DNA of 62,902 nucleotides from Oscillospiraceae bacterium (GCA_017632035.1 JAGBSG010000010.1:1-62902), one strand, 5' to 3'; positions 1 to 10,500 are shown, counted from the stretch's first letter. Notes: generated by a model from the sequence alone, not told the origin. Numbers and translations: made by a program.

Positions 1-129
1 TCTGTATCGTTCCAACAATATCCCGATGTCCGTGCTTGGTTGGAAAACACCCAATCAGAAACAATACGAGTTAGAAAATATCATCTACATTTAGAACTTA
101 ATCAAATTTTCCCAGTCTCACATCATTGA
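1..129 (+). CDS. 3' end of an unidentified gene (partial)
   Basis: A reading frame is open from the first base to a TGA at 127-129 and gives 42 residues. The start lies outside the window. The composition is protein-like (RAWLENTQ, RVRKYHLHLELNQ) but I recognise no family. It converges on the esterase gene at 155. It could also be chance, because a 42-codon open frame is not strong evidence. Confidence 0.35.
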   Translation, partial: SVSFQQYPDVRAWLENTQSETIRVRKYHLHLELNQIFPVSHH

Positions 130-154
130 CAAACGTACATTTTCTGTCTTGTTC

Positions 155-1249
155 TTACAGGTTTTGTAGAACATCTGCGATGCGTATGGCTAAGGGCAGC
201 TTTGTTGAGGGATGTATCTCATCAGTTTCACATACATCCGCGCTTTTTACCAAATATGTGTTTGGTACAGCCTGCGCAACGGCTTCCTGGGCTGCCTGGA
301 TATTACGCCAGCCATTTCCTTTTTTGTTTAAGGAGACCTCATAATCGTGTATCTTCACGATGATAAATGGCAAGGATTCATCCATAAAATCAGAACGCCA
401 TTTGTTGATGAGTAGCTCAAGGATTCCTGCGTACACTTCTTGCTTGCTGTCGTCGCCGTTGGTGTGTGATTCTCCCTGATACCAAACGACCGCCTTTAAC
501 GCAAAAGGCAAAACTGTTTTGAGCATTCCGTTATACAGCTTGCCGTCATCATTGAAACAGCTGTAATCGGGGAACTTTGCGTTATTACAGCGTAATTCCA
601 GTGGTACAAAAAACGCTGTTTCATCCAAATAATGCTCAGGGAGCCAGGACTGGATCACAGATGCACCTTGGTAGCAGGCAATCAGCCCAATTTTTTTGTC
701 AGATCTTTTCAGCAGCTCGTCGCCGATTAAATAACCCAGTGCTGACCAGAAGCACACAGAATCTTTTTCGGCCACGATCCAGCCTTCGCGAGACCTGTAA
801 TGCTCGCCGGCCAAATCAGACAGATTGCCGGCTTTATCGATGGATTTCCAACCCGCATCGGTCAGAATGTGCTCGCCTTCATCTTCCAGACGGTCGACAG
901 TAAACAACCGCAAGGATTCATTGTCTTTGTAATATGTTTTGGGTGTTGAAGAACTCCACAGCTTAAATTCAATATTTGACTGACCTGCCAGCAAATAGAC
1001 ATCACCAAAATATATGTTCTTGAGCGTCTTGGTATCACCGTCTAGATCAACTGTCATCTCGTAAGGTCCGCCATAGTCAAATGCCGGAAGCTCCAGTAAC
1101 CAATTATCACCGGTGGAAACGACTGATGCACTTTTGCCAGCTATTTCAATCGTCACAGTTCCCGCACCGCAGCCAAAAATATAGATAGGTTTTGTCGCTT
1201 GCAATACCATATTGTCTGAAAAAATGGGATTCAATTTCACAATGATCAC
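155..1249 (-). CDS. Sialate O-acetylesterase-like SGNH hydrolase
   Basis: A 364-residue protein resembling sialate O-acetylesterases (SASA/DUF303), which remove O-acetyl groups from sialic acids or other carbohydrates. It has an N-terminal beta-rich region with the family phrase PIFSDNMVLQ, the nucleophile block GQSN at about residues 90-93, WYQGES at about 257, and the C-terminal DEIHPS supplying the Asp and His of the triad. No signal peptide is visible, so it is probably cytoplasmic and acts on imported or released sugars. It stands alone downstream of tRNA-Ser on the same strand, separated by a terminator. The substrate is not established; xylan or other carbohydrate esterases share this fold. 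Confidence 0.8.
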   Translation of the reverse strand: MIIVKLNPIFSDNMVLQATKPIYIFGCGAGTVTIEIAGKSASVVSTGDNWLLELPAFDYGGPYEMTVDLDGDTKTLKNIYFGDVYLLAGQSNIEFKLWSSSTPKTYYKDNESLRLFTVDRLEDEGEHILTDAGWKSIDKAGNLSDLAGEHYRSREGWIVAEKDSVCFWSALGYLIGDELLKRSDKKIGLIACYQGASVIQSWLPEHYLDETAFFVPLELRCNNAKFPDYSCFNDDGKLYNGMLKTVLPFALKAVVWYQGESHTNGDDSKQEVYAGILELLINKWRSDFMDESLPFIIVKIHDYEVSLNKKGNGWRNIQAAQEAVAQAVPNTYLVKSADVCETDEIHPSTKLPLAIRIADVLQNL

Positions 1250-1271
1250 CTTTCCTTATCTCAGCAATTAA

Positions 1272-1306
1272 AAAATCGGCAAGGCCCGAATAAGCCTTGC
1301 CGATTT
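1272..1306 (-). terminator. Terminator after tRNA-Ser
   Basis: A near-perfect inverted repeat (AAAATCGGCAAGGC and its complement) starts directly after the CCA end of tRNA-Ser on the minus strand, and its AT-rich flank supplies a short U-run. It should end the tRNA transcript. Confidence 0.75.
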
Positions 1307-1398
1307 TGGCGGAGAAGGAGGGATTTGAACCCTCGATACCCTTTTGGGGTATACACGATTTCCAATCGTGCGCGCTCGGCCAGCTACGCGACTTCTCC
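1307..1398 (-). tRNA. tRNA-Ser (anticodon GGA)
   Basis: A 92-nt class II tRNA. The acceptor stem GGAGAAG pairs with CTTCTCC, followed by an encoded G discriminator and CCA. The anticodon stem CACGA/TCGTG holds the loop TTGGAAA, so the anticodon is GGA (Ser, UCC/UCU). There is a long variable arm (TATACCC/GGGTATC) and a T-arm GAGGG-TTCAAAT-CCCTC. It has its own promoter and terminator. Confidence 0.96.
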
Positions 1399-1423
1399 AT
1401 GTCGCTGTTCGATCTTCCAAGTT

Positions 1424-1452
1424 ATAGTACCTTATCCTTGCTGATTTGTCAA
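1424..1452 (-). promoter_or_regulatory. SigA-type promoter of tRNA-Ser
   Basis: On the minus strand: TTGACA (1447-1452), 17-bp spacer, TACTAT (1424-1429), ending 25 bp before the tRNA 5' end. Confidence 0.8.
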
Positions 1453-1567
1453 GACTTATTTTTCATATTTCTGCAAAAAACATCCAGAAATGAAGAGGCC
1501 AGAGGACAGCAATTTGATGCTCTGATCTGGAGATATCCGATAAACGAGCGACGATGCGATGGAGGAA

Positions 1568-1592
1568 AAGGCAGAGCTACACGCTCTGCCTT
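1568..1592 (-). terminator. Terminator of the arginine operon
   Basis: A 10-bp perfect stem AAGGCAGAGC/GCTCTGCCTT with a 5-nt loop, followed on the minus strand by TTTTCC. It lies 4 bp after the argF stop. Confidence 0.75.
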
Positions 1593-1595
1593 CTG

Positions 1596-2585
1596 TTAGG
1601 CCAGTGTTGCGGACATTACAGCCTTGATGGTGTGCATCCGGTTCTCAGCTTCGTCAAAGACGATGGATTGCTCGCTTTCAAAGACCTCGTCTGTAACCTC
1701 CATGCAGTCAATGCCGAATTTCTCGTAGACTTCCATACCTGTGGTGGTTTTCAGATCGTGGAAGGCGGGCAGGCAGTGCATAAAGCGACACTGTTCGCCG
1801 GTTGCGCGCATCAGTTCAGAGGTCACACGATAGGGGGATAGCTCCTCGATGCGTTCCTTCCAAACTGAGTCCGGCTCACCCATAGATACCCACACATCGG
1901 TATAGATCACATGAGCACCCTGAACCGCATCCATAGGATCGGTGATGAACTCTAGGATAGCACCGGTGTCCTTGGCGATTGCTTGGCACTTTGCGATCAG
2001 CTCTGCGTTGGGGAAATACTTCTCAGGTGCGCAGGCGACAAAATGCATGCCCATTTTGGCACAGCCAACCATCAGGGAATTACCCATATTGTACCGGGCG
2101 TCGCCCATATAGACCAGCTTCTTGCTGCTGAGGGTGCCGAAGTGTTCCTGGATCGTCAGAAAGTCTGCCAAGATCTGGGTAGGATGAAACTCGTTAGTCA
2201 GACCGTTCCACACAGGAACGCCGGCATAATAACTTAACTCCTCCACGATCTCCTGCCCGAAGCCACGGTACTCGATGCCGTCAAACATTCTGCCCAGTAC
2301 CCGGGCGGTGTCGGCGATGCTTTCCTTCTTGCCCATCTGGGAGCTCTTGGGGTCCAGGTATACAGGGTGCATACCCAAGTCCGCAGCGGCTACCTCAAAG
2401 GCACAGCGGGTTCTGGTACTGGTCTTTTCAAACACCAGAGCAATATTTTTGCCCTCACAAAGCCGATGGGGGATTCCTGCTCTTTTTTTTGTCTTAAAAT
2501 CAGAAGCAAGGGACAATAAACCGCGGATCTGTTCAGGGGTAAGATCCAGCAGCTTCAAAAAACTCTTACCGGTTAGTGCGAACAT
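1596..2585 (-). CDS. argF: Ornithine carbamoyltransferase
   Basis: Converts ornithine and carbamoyl phosphate to citrulline, the sixth step of arginine synthesis. The 329 residues are the usual length. The carbamoyl-phosphate motif STRTR is at about residues 56-60, and the catalytic HCLPAFHD is near residue 269. It is the last gene of the arg operon; its ATG overlaps the argD stop as TGATG, which implies translational coupling. No carAB is present in the window, so carbamoyl phosphate must come from elsewhere in the genome. An arcB-type catabolic role is unlikely given the operon context. Confidence 0.96.
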   Translation of the reverse strand: MFALTGKSFLKLLDLTPEQIRGLLSLASDFKTKKRAGIPHRLCEGKNIALVFEKTSTRTRCAFEVAAADLGMHPVYLDPKSSQMGKKESIADTARVLGRMFDGIEYRGFGQEIVEELSYYAGVPVWNGLTNEFHPTQILADFLTIQEHFGTLSSKKLVYMGDARYNMGNSLMVGCAKMGMHFVACAPEKYFPNAELIAKCQAIAKDTGAILEFITDPMDAVQGAHVIYTDVWVSMGEPDSVWKERIEELSPYRVTSELMRATGEQCRFMHCLPAFHDLKTTTGMEVYEKFGIDCMEVTDEVFESEQSIVFDEAENRMHTIKAVMSATLA

Positions 2586-3763
2586 CAGTCATCCTCCTTT
2601 TTGGCACAGACCTCTTTGATGACAGATACAGCTTTTTCAAGCTGCTCCATGGGAATGTTCAGGGCGGGTAGTAGGCGGACCTTTGTTTTCGCGGTCAGAC
2701 ACAGAACACCCTTTTCGATGCACTCTGAAACAATGGTTTTTGCAGGCCGTTCCGTTTCAATGCCGATCATCAGGCCCATACCGGTGACATTCTTGATGCC
2801 CGGTGCACCGGAAAGTGCAGAAAAGATATATGCACTTTTTTCTCTGACAGAGGAAAGGCAGTCTTCATCCATTCTGCGTATGACGGTGCACGCACCTGCA
2901 CAGGAAACTGGGTTGCCGCCATAGGTCGAGCCGTGGTCGCCGGCACTAAGTACATCCTGGACCTTTTCACTCATTAGAGTGGCGCCAATAGGAAGACCGC
3001 CGCCAAGTCCCTTAGCTGTGGAAACAATATCCGGCGTAATGCCGAAATGCATGTAGCAATACAGTGCGCCGGTGCGGCCGTTGCCGGTCTGTACTTCGTC
3101 GATGATCAGGGGGATATCATTCTCTTGGGCCAGCTTGGCGGCAGCAGAAACGAACTCCTGAGACAGCGGCTGCACGCCGCCTTCGCCCTGGACACATTCG
3201 ATCATAATACCGGCAGCAGAAACCTCTGCAACAAGCTTTTTCAGGCCATCCACATCGTTGGCTGCCGCATAAGCAAAACCCGGCGTAAGAGGCTGAAACA
3301 GCTCGTGGAAGTGGTCCTGACCGGTAGCAGCCAGGGTTGTCAGCGTCCTGCCGTGGAAGCTGTTTTTCAGAGTGATGATTGTGTAATACTGGGAGCCCTT
3401 TTTCTGCGCGGAATACTTGCGGGCAACTTTAATGGCACACTCGTTGGCTTCTGCGCCGGAATTAGAGAAGAAGACCTTCTTCATACCGGTCTTTTGGCAC
3501 AGCATCTGTGCTAACTCGGCACAGGGCTGGGTATAGTACAGGTTGGAGGTGTGCTGCAGTGTCAAAGCCTGATTGGCTACGGCCGTGGCCCACTGATCGT
3601 CAGCGATACCGAAGCTGGTAACACCGATGCCGGAACCCATATCGATATATTCCTTGCCGGCAGCGTCTTTCAGGATGCTGCCCTTGCCGGATACCAGTTC
3701 TACAGGGAATCTGCCATAGGTGCCGGCTACATACTGTTTGTCCAAAGAGGTAATACTATCCAT
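2585..3763 (-). CDS. argD: Acetylornithine aminotransferase
   Basis: A 392-residue PLP-dependent class III aminotransferase that makes N-acetylornithine from N-acetylglutamate semialdehyde with glutamate as donor. Visible family features: [10 protein letters not shown] near the N-terminus, NSGAEANE (about residues 101-108), the cofactor-binding [11 protein letters not shown] and the Schiff-base lysine in [14 protein letters not shown]. It lies between argB and argF in one operon, 8 bp from argB and overlapping argF. Confidence 0.95.
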   Translation of the reverse strand: MDSITSLDKQYVAGTYGRFPVELVSGKGSILKDAAGKEYIDMGSGIGVTSFGIADDQWATAVANQALTLQHTSNLYYTQPCAELAQMLCQKTGMKKVFFSNSGAEANECAIKVARKYSAQKKGSQYYTIITLKNSFHGRTLTTLAATGQDHFHELFQPLTPGFAYAAANDVDGLKKLVAEVSAAGIMIECVQGEGGVQPLSQEFVSAAAKLAQENDIPLIIDEVQTGNGRTGALYCYMHFGITPDIVSTAKGLGGGLPIGATLMSEKVQDVLSAGDHGSTYGGNPVSCAGACTVIRRMDEDCLSSVREKSAYIFSALSGAPGIKNVTGMGLMIGIETERPAKTIVSECIEKGVLCLTAKTKVRLLPALNIPMEQLEKAVSVIKEVCAKKEDD

Positions 3764-3770
3764 AATAAGC

Positions 3771-4634
3771 TCAGCCTTTCGTTACCATAGTGCCGGCACC
3801 TTCATCGGTCAACAGCTCCATCAAAATGGAGTGGGGGATCCGTCCGTCCATGATGATCACATTGTTTACACCTCTGTGAAGTGCCTCGATACAGCAATCC
3901 ACCTTCGGGATCATACCGCCGGAGATCACGCCGTTTTCGTACAGCTTCTTTGCTTCCTCAATCGTCACATGGGGCAGCAGCGTGGAGGGGTCGTCCTTAT
4001 CTGTGAGTATGCCTGCGATATCGGTCATCATGATCAGTCTGGATGCGCCCAATGCTCCGGCGATATAGGCTGCAGCCGTATCGCCATTGATGTTATAGGT
4101 ATTTCCGTGACGGTCGCCTGCTACAGTGGAGATCACAGGGATATAGTTTTTCTCTAAAAGATCGGTGATCGGCTGGGTGCGGACTTTTGTGATCTCACCC
4201 ACATAACCCAGTTTTTCGTTCTTCATGGTGGCTTCCAGGATGCCGCCGTCAATGCCGGACAGACCCACCGCATGACCACCCTTCGTCTGGATGAGGTTTA
4301 CCAGAGACTTGTTGACTTTTCCAGCCAGAACCATCTGCACGATGTCTACGGTTTCCTTATCGGTGACTCGCAGGCCATTTACAAAAACGGCCTTCTTGCC
4401 CAGCTTCTCCATAGTCTCGCTGATCTCAGGACCACCGCCGTGAACAAGAACCACCTTGACTCCAATAAGCCACAGCAGGGCAATATCCTCCATGACCTGC
4501 TGCTTCAGCTGCTCGTTGATCATGGCGTTGCCGCCGTACTTGATGACGACGATCTTGCCACTGTACTGTTTGATATATGGAAGCGCGGCGGTGAGGACCT
4601 CAGCACGCTCTGCATTGGAAAAATTACAATCCAT
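3771..4634 (-). CDS. argB: Acetylglutamate kinase
   Basis: A 287-residue amino-acid kinase that phosphorylates N-acetylglutamate. The glycine-rich KYGGNAM at the N-terminus, VLVHGGGPEIS and the C-terminal GGMIPKVDCC are typical. In many bacteria with a cyclic (argJ) pathway this enzyme is feedback-inhibited by arginine. Operon position is argJ-argB-argD, with 11 bp to argJ. Confidence 0.96.
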   Translation of the reverse strand: MDCNFSNAERAEVLTAALPYIKQYSGKIVVIKYGGNAMINEQLKQQVMEDIALLWLIGVKVVLVHGGGPEISETMEKLGKKAVFVNGLRVTDKETVDIVQMVLAGKVNKSLVNLIQTKGGHAVGLSGIDGGILEATMKNEKLGYVGEITKVRTQPITDLLEKNYIPVISTVAGDRHGNTYNINGDTAAAYIAGALGASRLIMMTDIAGILTDKDDPSTLLPHVTIEEAKKLYENGVISGGMIPKVDCCIEALHRGVNNVIIMDGRIPHSILMELLTDEGAGTMVTKG

Positions 4635-4645
4635 ACTATCTCCTC

Positions 4646-5860
4646 TTATGTACGGTAGTCACCGTTGATCTTTACATAGTCGTAGGTCAGGTCGCAGCCC
4701 CAGGCAGAGGCACCAAAGGGGCCATCTCCCAGCGTGATCAGAATATCGATCTCCTTTTCCAAGAGGATATCCTTTGCTTTCTCCTCGGAGAAGGGAACAC
4801 CGGCACCGTTTGCGCAGACCTGAATCTCACCTTTCGCAGAACGGAAAGAAACGCCGATCTTAGAAACATCTACATTGGCACCGCTGTAGCCGATAGCGCA
4901 AAGCACACGCCCCCAGTTGGCATCCGCACCGAACATGGCAGCCTTCAGCAGGCTGGAGCAGATCACACTCTTGGCGCAGATTTTTGCGGTTTTCTGGTCG
5001 TCAGCACCGGTAGCGATACACTCCAGAAGCTTTGTGGCACCTTCACCGTCACCGGCAATGCTGCGACAAAGGCTTACGGTGATAGTATTCAGTGCTTCCA
5101 TGAAAATTGTGAAATCCTCGCCCTCTTGACAGATTTCCGGATTTCCTGCCAAGCCGTTAGCAAGAACAGTCACCATGTCGTTGGTGGAGGTATCTCCGTC
5201 TACGCTGAGCATATTGAAGGTGTTTTGGATATCGGTAGAAAGGGCTTTTTGCAGCATAGCGGTAGAAATGGCTGCGTCAGTTGTAATAAACACCAGCATG
5301 GTTGCCATGTTGGGGTGGATCATACCGCTGCCCTTGGCAATACTTCCAATATGGCAGATCTTGCCGCCCACAGTAAACTCTACCGCAATTTCCTTGCGTA
5401 CCAGGTCGGTGGTCATGATGGCTTCTGCCGCTGTAGTACTACCATCATAGGATAATCCGGAGACAAGAGCGTCCATGCCGTCTGCGATCGGTGTAATATC
5501 CAGAGGCTGTCCGATAACACCTGTGGACGCTACGACAACATCAGCGGCGGATACAGCAGTCTTCTGTGCCACAAGATTGCACATAGCTTCTGCGATCTCA
5601 ATGCCGTTGGCATTGCAGGTGTTAGCGTTGCCGCTATTGCAGATCACAGCCTGGGCCTTTCCGTTTGCAATGTTATTTTTGGTTACGAGCAGGGGAGCAC
5701 CCTTTACGAGATTTGTGGTGTATACGGCAGCGGTGTTGGCAGGAACATCACTGATAATCAGAGCCAGATCCTTCTTGCTGTGGTTTTTGCGGATACCGCA
5801 ATGGACACCGTTGGCCCGAAAGCCTTTTGCGGCACACACGCCGCCGGAAATGATTTTCAT
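4646..5860 (-). CDS. argJ: Glutamate N-acetyltransferase / ornithine acetyltransferase
   Basis: A 404-residue ArgJ. It transfers acetyl from acetylornithine to glutamate, so the acetyl group is recycled and no separate argE is needed. The self-cleavage motif KGSGMIHPNMATML is at about residues 175-188; cleavage before the Thr makes the alpha and beta chains and that Thr is the nucleophile. Whether it also uses acetyl-CoA cannot be read directly, but no argA is seen here. It sits between argC and argB. Confidence 0.95.
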   Translation of the reverse strand: MKIISGGVCAAKGFRANGVHCGIRKNHSKKDLALIISDVPANTAAVYTTNLVKGAPLLVTKNNIANGKAQAVICNSGNANTCNANGIEIAEAMCNLVAQKTAVSAADVVVASTGVIGQPLDITPIADGMDALVSGLSYDGSTTAAEAIMTTDLVRKEIAVEFTVGGKICHIGSIAKGSGMIHPNMATMLVFITTDAAISTAMLQKALSTDIQNTFNMLSVDGDTSTNDMVTVLANGLAGNPEICQEGEDFTIFMEALNTITVSLCRSIAGDGEGATKLLECIATGADDQKTAKICAKSVICSSLLKAAMFGADANWGRVLCAIGYSGANVDVSKIGVSFRSAKGEIQVCANGAGVPFSEEKAKDILLEKEIDILITLGDGPFGASAWGCDLTYDYVKINGDYRT

Positions 5861-5875
5861 ACTTATCTTCCTTAT

Positions 5876-6799
5876 TTATATATTGAGTCCTGTACTCTCG
5901 TCAATACCGAGCAATAGATTCATGTTTTGAATGGCTGCGCCGGAGGCGCCCTTGCCCAGATTATCAAATCTGGAGACCAACAGGATACGGTCCGCGTTTC
6001 CGAAGACGCTGATCTGCATGTCATCTCTGCCGGAGCACGCGGAAGCGGAGAGCATACCGTCGGGATCTGACACATCTGTATAACGAACCAAACCGCTATG
6101 ATAGTAACTCTGATACAGAGGCTTAATGTCCTCAATTCTTCCGTTAATATCTTTTGCAAACAGCGGAACGGTTACCTCCATGCCACTGTAAAAGTCGCCG
6201 ACGATGGGGCAGAACACAGGGGGAGTGCTGAGATTGCACAAATGCACCATCTCTTTCAGGTGCTTGTGCTGCTGTGTAAGCGCATACTGGCGAGGACCTT
6301 TCAGCAAAGGATCTCTTTGAGCATCTTCATACTGTGCGATCATTTTTTTGCCACCGCCGGAATATCCCGTGAGGGAAAAGCTGCTCAGTGCTATGTCGTT
6401 GGGAAGCAGACCGTGCTGGATCAGAGGGGCTACAAGGGCTACAAAGCCGCTGGCGTGGCAACCGGGATTGGCAATGCGTTTGGAATTTATGATCTGTTCC
6501 CACTGGCCGGAAAGCTCCGGGAAGCCGTAGGTCCAGTTGGGATCAGTTCTGTGTGCAGTGGAAGTGTCGATGATGCGAACATCGGGATTTTCCACCAAGG
6601 CTACGGATTCGATTGCTGCAGCGTCCGGCAGGCAGAGAAATACGATGTCGGCACTGTTGATTGCATCGCATCGTGCTGCGGTGTTTTTTCTGTGTTCTTC
6701 CGGTAGCGTGATAAGACAAATGTCCTTTCGGACTGACAGCCTGTCTACGATCCGAAGACCTGTTGTGCCGGCACTGCCGTCAATAAATACCTTTGTCAT
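5876..6799 (-). CDS. argC: N-acetyl-gamma-glutamyl-phosphate reductase (short type 2)
   Basis: A 307-residue NADPH-dependent reductase that forms N-acetylglutamate semialdehyde. The nucleotide-binding start FIDGSAGTTGLRI and the active-site cysteine in NPGCHASG identify it. Its length and GSAGTTG start match the shorter type 2 ArgC rather than the ~345-aa type usual in Bacillus. Its ATG overlaps the argH stop by 4 bp. Confidence 0.94.
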   Translation of the reverse strand: MTKVFIDGSAGTTGLRIVDRLSVRKDICLITLPEEHRKNTAARCDAINSADIVFLCLPDAAAIESVALVENPDVRIIDTSTAHRTDPNWTYGFPELSGQWEQIINSKRIANPGCHASGFVALVAPLIQHGLLPNDIALSSFSLTGYSGGGKKMIAQYEDAQRDPLLKGPRQYALTQQHKHLKEMVHLCNLSTPPVFCPIVGDFYSGMEVTVPLFAKDINGRIEDIKPLYQSYYHSGLVRYTDVSDPDGMLSASACSGRDDMQISVFGNADRILLVSRFDNLGKGASGAAIQNMNLLLGIDESTGLNI

Positions 6800-8172
6800 G
6801 ATCCAAGTATCTCTTTCACATAAGTAATCTGTGCTTCAACAGAAGCGATGGAGGTGCCTCCCTGAGAGATGCGTTTTTCCACACAGGCCATCAGGTCGAT
6901 AGCCTGATACAGGTCGTCATCAAACAGGTCGCTTAAGCCGCGGTATACATCCAACGGAAGCTCCTCCAGTACAGTGTTTTGCTGAATACATAGGGCAACC
7001 AGCTGACCGGATATCTTGTAGGCACTGCGGAAGGGAAGGCCCTTCTTAACCAGATAGTCTGCCAGGTCTGTTGCATTGATAAAGCCCTTTTGTGCAGCAC
7101 GCTTCATGTTGTCACGGTTGGCTTTCAGTGTTTCGATCATGCCGGTAAACACCTGCAGGCACATTTTTGCGGTATCGCAGGCATCAAAGATGCTCTCCTT
7201 ATCCTCCTGCATGTCCTTGTTATAGGCCAGAGGAAGTCCCTTTAGTGTGGTCAGCAGCGCCATCAGGTCGCCATATACTCTGCCGGTCTTGCCACGGACC
7301 AGCTCCGCCATGTCAGGATTCTTCTTTTGGGGCATAATGGAGGAACCCGTTGTAAAGGTATCGGACAATTCAATGAATTTGAACTCCCAGCTGGACCATA
7401 GAATGATCTCCTCAGAGAATCGTGACAGGTGCATCATCATAACAGAGAGACTGCTCAAAAGCTCCGCACAGAAATCACGGTCGGAGACACCGTCCAGGCT
7501 ATTCATGCAAACACCGTCAAAACCCAGCTTTTTGGCCTCGAATTGACGGTCAATATTGTATGTAGTACCGGCCAGGGCGCAGCAACCGATGGGAGATTGG
7601 TTCATGCGTTTTCTGCAATCTGCAAGGCGATCTATATCCCGCAGAAGCATCATGGCATATGCCATCAGATGGTGGCCGAAGGTGATGGGCTGGGCTCTCT
7701 GCAGGTGGGTATAACCCGGCATGATCGCATCCTTGTATGTTTCTGCCTTCAGCGTGATCGCGGCGATAAGACTGCGGATCTGTTGGCTGATCGTATCGAG
7801 CTGCTCGCGAAGGTACATCCGGATATCCAGGGCGACCTGATCATTGCGGCTTCTGGCTGTGTGCAGCTTTTTTCCCACATCTCCAAGCCTTTCCGTCAGT
7901 ACCTGTTCCACGAACATATGGATGTCTTCGCATTCCATGTCGATAGGCAGTTTGCCGCTTTCGATATCCTCCAGGATCCCGGTAAGTCCTTCGACCAGCT
8001 GATCGGCATCTGTTTTTTCGATGATACCCTGAGCGGCAAGCATGGCCGCGTGGGCCATGCTGCCGGTAATGTCCTGCCGGTACATCCTGCTGTCGAAGCG
8101 GATGGATGAATTAAAGTCGTCAGCAATCTTCTCTGTTACGCCGTCTGTTCTGCCGGCCCACATCTTAGCCAT
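6796..8172 (-). CDS. argH: Argininosuccinate lyase
   Basis: Cleaves argininosuccinate to arginine and fumarate. The start is taken at ATG 8172 (MAKMWAGR), preceded by AAGGAGA; a longer open frame extends into argG but is not protein-like. The protein has 458 residues, the family norm. The superfamily signature GSSIMPQKKNPD is near the middle and the N-terminal region WAGRTDG is typical. It is coupled to argC by a 4-bp overlap and lies 16 bp after argG. Confidence 0.96.
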   Translation of the reverse strand: MAKMWAGRTDGVTEKIADDFNSSIRFDSRMYRQDITGSMAHAAMLAAQGIIEKTDADQLVEGLTGILEDIESGKLPIDMECEDIHMFVEQVLTERLGDVGKKLHTARSRNDQVALDIRMYLREQLDTISQQIRSLIAAITLKAETYKDAIMPGYTHLQRAQPITFGHHLMAYAMMLLRDIDRLADCRKRMNQSPIGCCALAGTTYNIDRQFEAKKLGFDGVCMNSLDGVSDRDFCAELLSSLSVMMMHLSRFSEEIILWSSWEFKFIELSDTFTTGSSIMPQKKNPDMAELVRGKTGRVYGDLMALLTTLKGLPLAYNKDMQEDKESIFDACDTAKMCLQVFTGMIETLKANRDNMKRAAQKGFINATDLADYLVKKGLPFRSAYKISGQLVALCIQQNTVLEELPLDVYRGLSDLFDDDLYQAIDLMACVEKRISQGGTSIASVEAQITYVKEILGS

Positions 8173-8188
8173 TGGGATTTCTCCTTGC

Positions 8189-9412
<1,224 letters not shown>

Positions 9413-9452
9413 TTTGTATACCTCCTAGGGCGATTTCTTTAATATGCAGTGA

Positions 9453-9481
9453 ATTATACAACCACAATCTGGATTTGTCAA
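9453..9481 (-). promoter_or_regulatory. Promoter of the arginine operon
   Basis: On the minus strand: a consensus -35 TTGACA (9476-9481), a 17-bp spacer and a consensus -10 TATAAT (9453-9458). Such a strong promoter would need repression, which fits the ARG box directly upstream. Confidence 0.88.
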
Positions 9482-9486
9482 TGCTG

Positions 9487-9504
9487 CGTGAATAAATATT
9501 CACG
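9487..9504. promoter_or_regulatory. ARG box (ArgR operator)
   Basis: The 18-bp near-perfect palindrome CGTGAATAAATATTCACG matches the bacterial ARG box core TGAATAAATATTCA. It lies 5 bp upstream of the argG -35, so bound ArgR would hinder RNA polymerase. ArgR itself is not encoded in the window. Confidence 0.8.
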
Positions 9505-9645
9505 ATTTGTTAATTGCATGCATATAGCAACAGGAAAGCTGTCGGGAATTATACAATATGACAATGTTCAATATCTGTTTAGAAGCGAGGAGAAGAAAAC
9601 CTGGATATACCGCTGTGTTAATGAACCGGCTTTCGTTGCAACGGC

Positions 9646-9661
9646 TGTATAAATATTCACA
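9646..9661. promoter_or_regulatory. Second ARG-like box
   Basis: TGTATAAATATTCACA differs from the ARG core at one central position. It lies about 160 bp upstream of the first box, a spacing compatible with co-operative or looped binding by an ArgR hexamer. This is an inference. Confidence 0.5.
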
Positions 9662-9768
9662 TATACACATGATGTGTAGAATTTTAAATAAATAGGAATA
9701 TGTGGCTGTCTGTAGGAATATACCTTTTAAAGAGTTCAAATGCATCTTTAGGTTACGATCATAGGAGG

Positions 9769-9882
9769 AAACGGTAGGGGAGGTCGATGCCGTGGAAGTT
9801 TCGCGGATAAGCCGACGGCCAACTCGTGACAGACCGTTTTATACCACTTTCCTGCGAGTTGCATCAACTCGCTTTTTCTTTT
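9769..9882 (+). ncRNA. Candidate attenuator/riboswitch-like structured RNA
   Basis: An outer stem AAACGGT/ACCGTTT (9769-9775 with 9833-9839) encloses an inner stem GCCGT/ACGGC (9789-9793 with 9815-9819). It is followed by an intrinsic terminator, GCGAGTT-GCATC-AACTCGC (9854-9872), with a T-run. The sequence CAACTCG occurs twice, at 9820-9826 and in the 3' terminator arm (9865-9871), and both copies can pair with CGAGTTG at 9855-9861, which is anti-terminator logic. A 7-codon frame (MPWKFRG, ATG at 9788, after GGGGAGG) lies inside. No known riboswitch class is recognised. The next gene downstream is rplS, which has its own promoter, so it may instead be a free small RNA. Confidence 0.5.
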
Positions 9883-9967
9883 ACTGTGAAATTCAGGACA
9901 TATTTGGTGCAATCGAAAAAATGTGGGTTAAGACATAAAAAACAGCAGATTTTTTCCAAAAAACCAC

Positions 9968-9996
9968 TTGATTTTATCAAAAGAGCATGTTATAAT
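9968..9996 (+). promoter_or_regulatory. Promoter of rplS
   Basis: TTGATT (9968-9973), 17-bp spacer, TATAAT (9991-9996). The transcript would carry a leader of about 90 nt. Confidence 0.8.
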
Positions 9997-10003
9997 AGCT
10001 CGG

Positions 10004-10094
10004 TCTGAAATCAAGGTGCGTCCTCTACAGCCCCGGGAACCATATCGCCGGATCAACGGCTGCATGAACGCCTAATATTAAGGAGGACAAAGAT
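10004..10094 (+). promoter_or_regulatory. rplS 5' leader, possible L19 autoregulatory region
   Basis: A leader of about 90 nt with possible pairings CAGCC/GGCTG around CCGG/CCGG and an SD AAGGAGG before the ATG. L19 leaders are known in other Firmicutes; similarity was judged only from position and pairing potential. Confidence 0.3.
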
Positions 10095-10436
10095 ATGGAT
10101 TTGGTAAAGGCTCTGTCCAGCCAGTACATGAAGCCCGAGCTGCCCGAGATGCGGGTTGGCGATACTGTTCGTGTACACGTTCGGATCAAGGAAGGCACCC
10201 GTGAGCGTATTCAGGTGTTTGAAGGCACTATTATCGCTCGTAAGCACGGTGGCATCGGTGAGACCATCACTGTTCGTCGTATCAGCTACGGCGTTGGCTG
10301 TGAGAAGGTCTTCCCCGTTCATTCTCCCAATGTGGCGATGGTTGAGACTGTTCGCAAGGGTAAGGTTCGTCGCGCGAAGCTGTACTACCTGCGTGAGCGT
10401 TTTGGCAAGGCTGCCAAGGTCAAGGAGAAGGTCTGA
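10095..10436 (+). CDS. rplS: Ribosomal protein L19
   Basis: A 113-residue L19 of the 50S subunit, located at the interface with the 30S. Typical stretches are [33 protein letters not shown] and the C-terminal [11 protein letters not shown]. Codon use is strongly biased (CGT, GGT, AAG), as expected for a ribosomal protein. In many Firmicutes rplS follows rimM-trmD; here it stands alone with its own promoter and terminator. Confidence 0.98.
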   Translation: MDLVKALSSQYMKPELPEMRVGDTVRVHVRIKEGTRERIQVFEGTIIARKHGGIGETITVRRISYGVGCEKVFPVHSPNVAMVETVRKGKVRRAKLYYLRERFGKAAKVKEKV

Positions 10437-10448
10437 TTCTGCAAACCA

Positions 10449-10477
10449 TAAAAAAAGAGGGGAGACCCTCTTTTTTT
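10449..10477 (+). terminator. Terminator after rplS
   Basis: AAAAAGAGGG pairs with CCCTCTTTTT around a GAGA-type loop and is followed by a T-run. Confidence 0.9.
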
Positions 10478-10500
10478 ATTTGCTTTTTTGAAATTAATCC

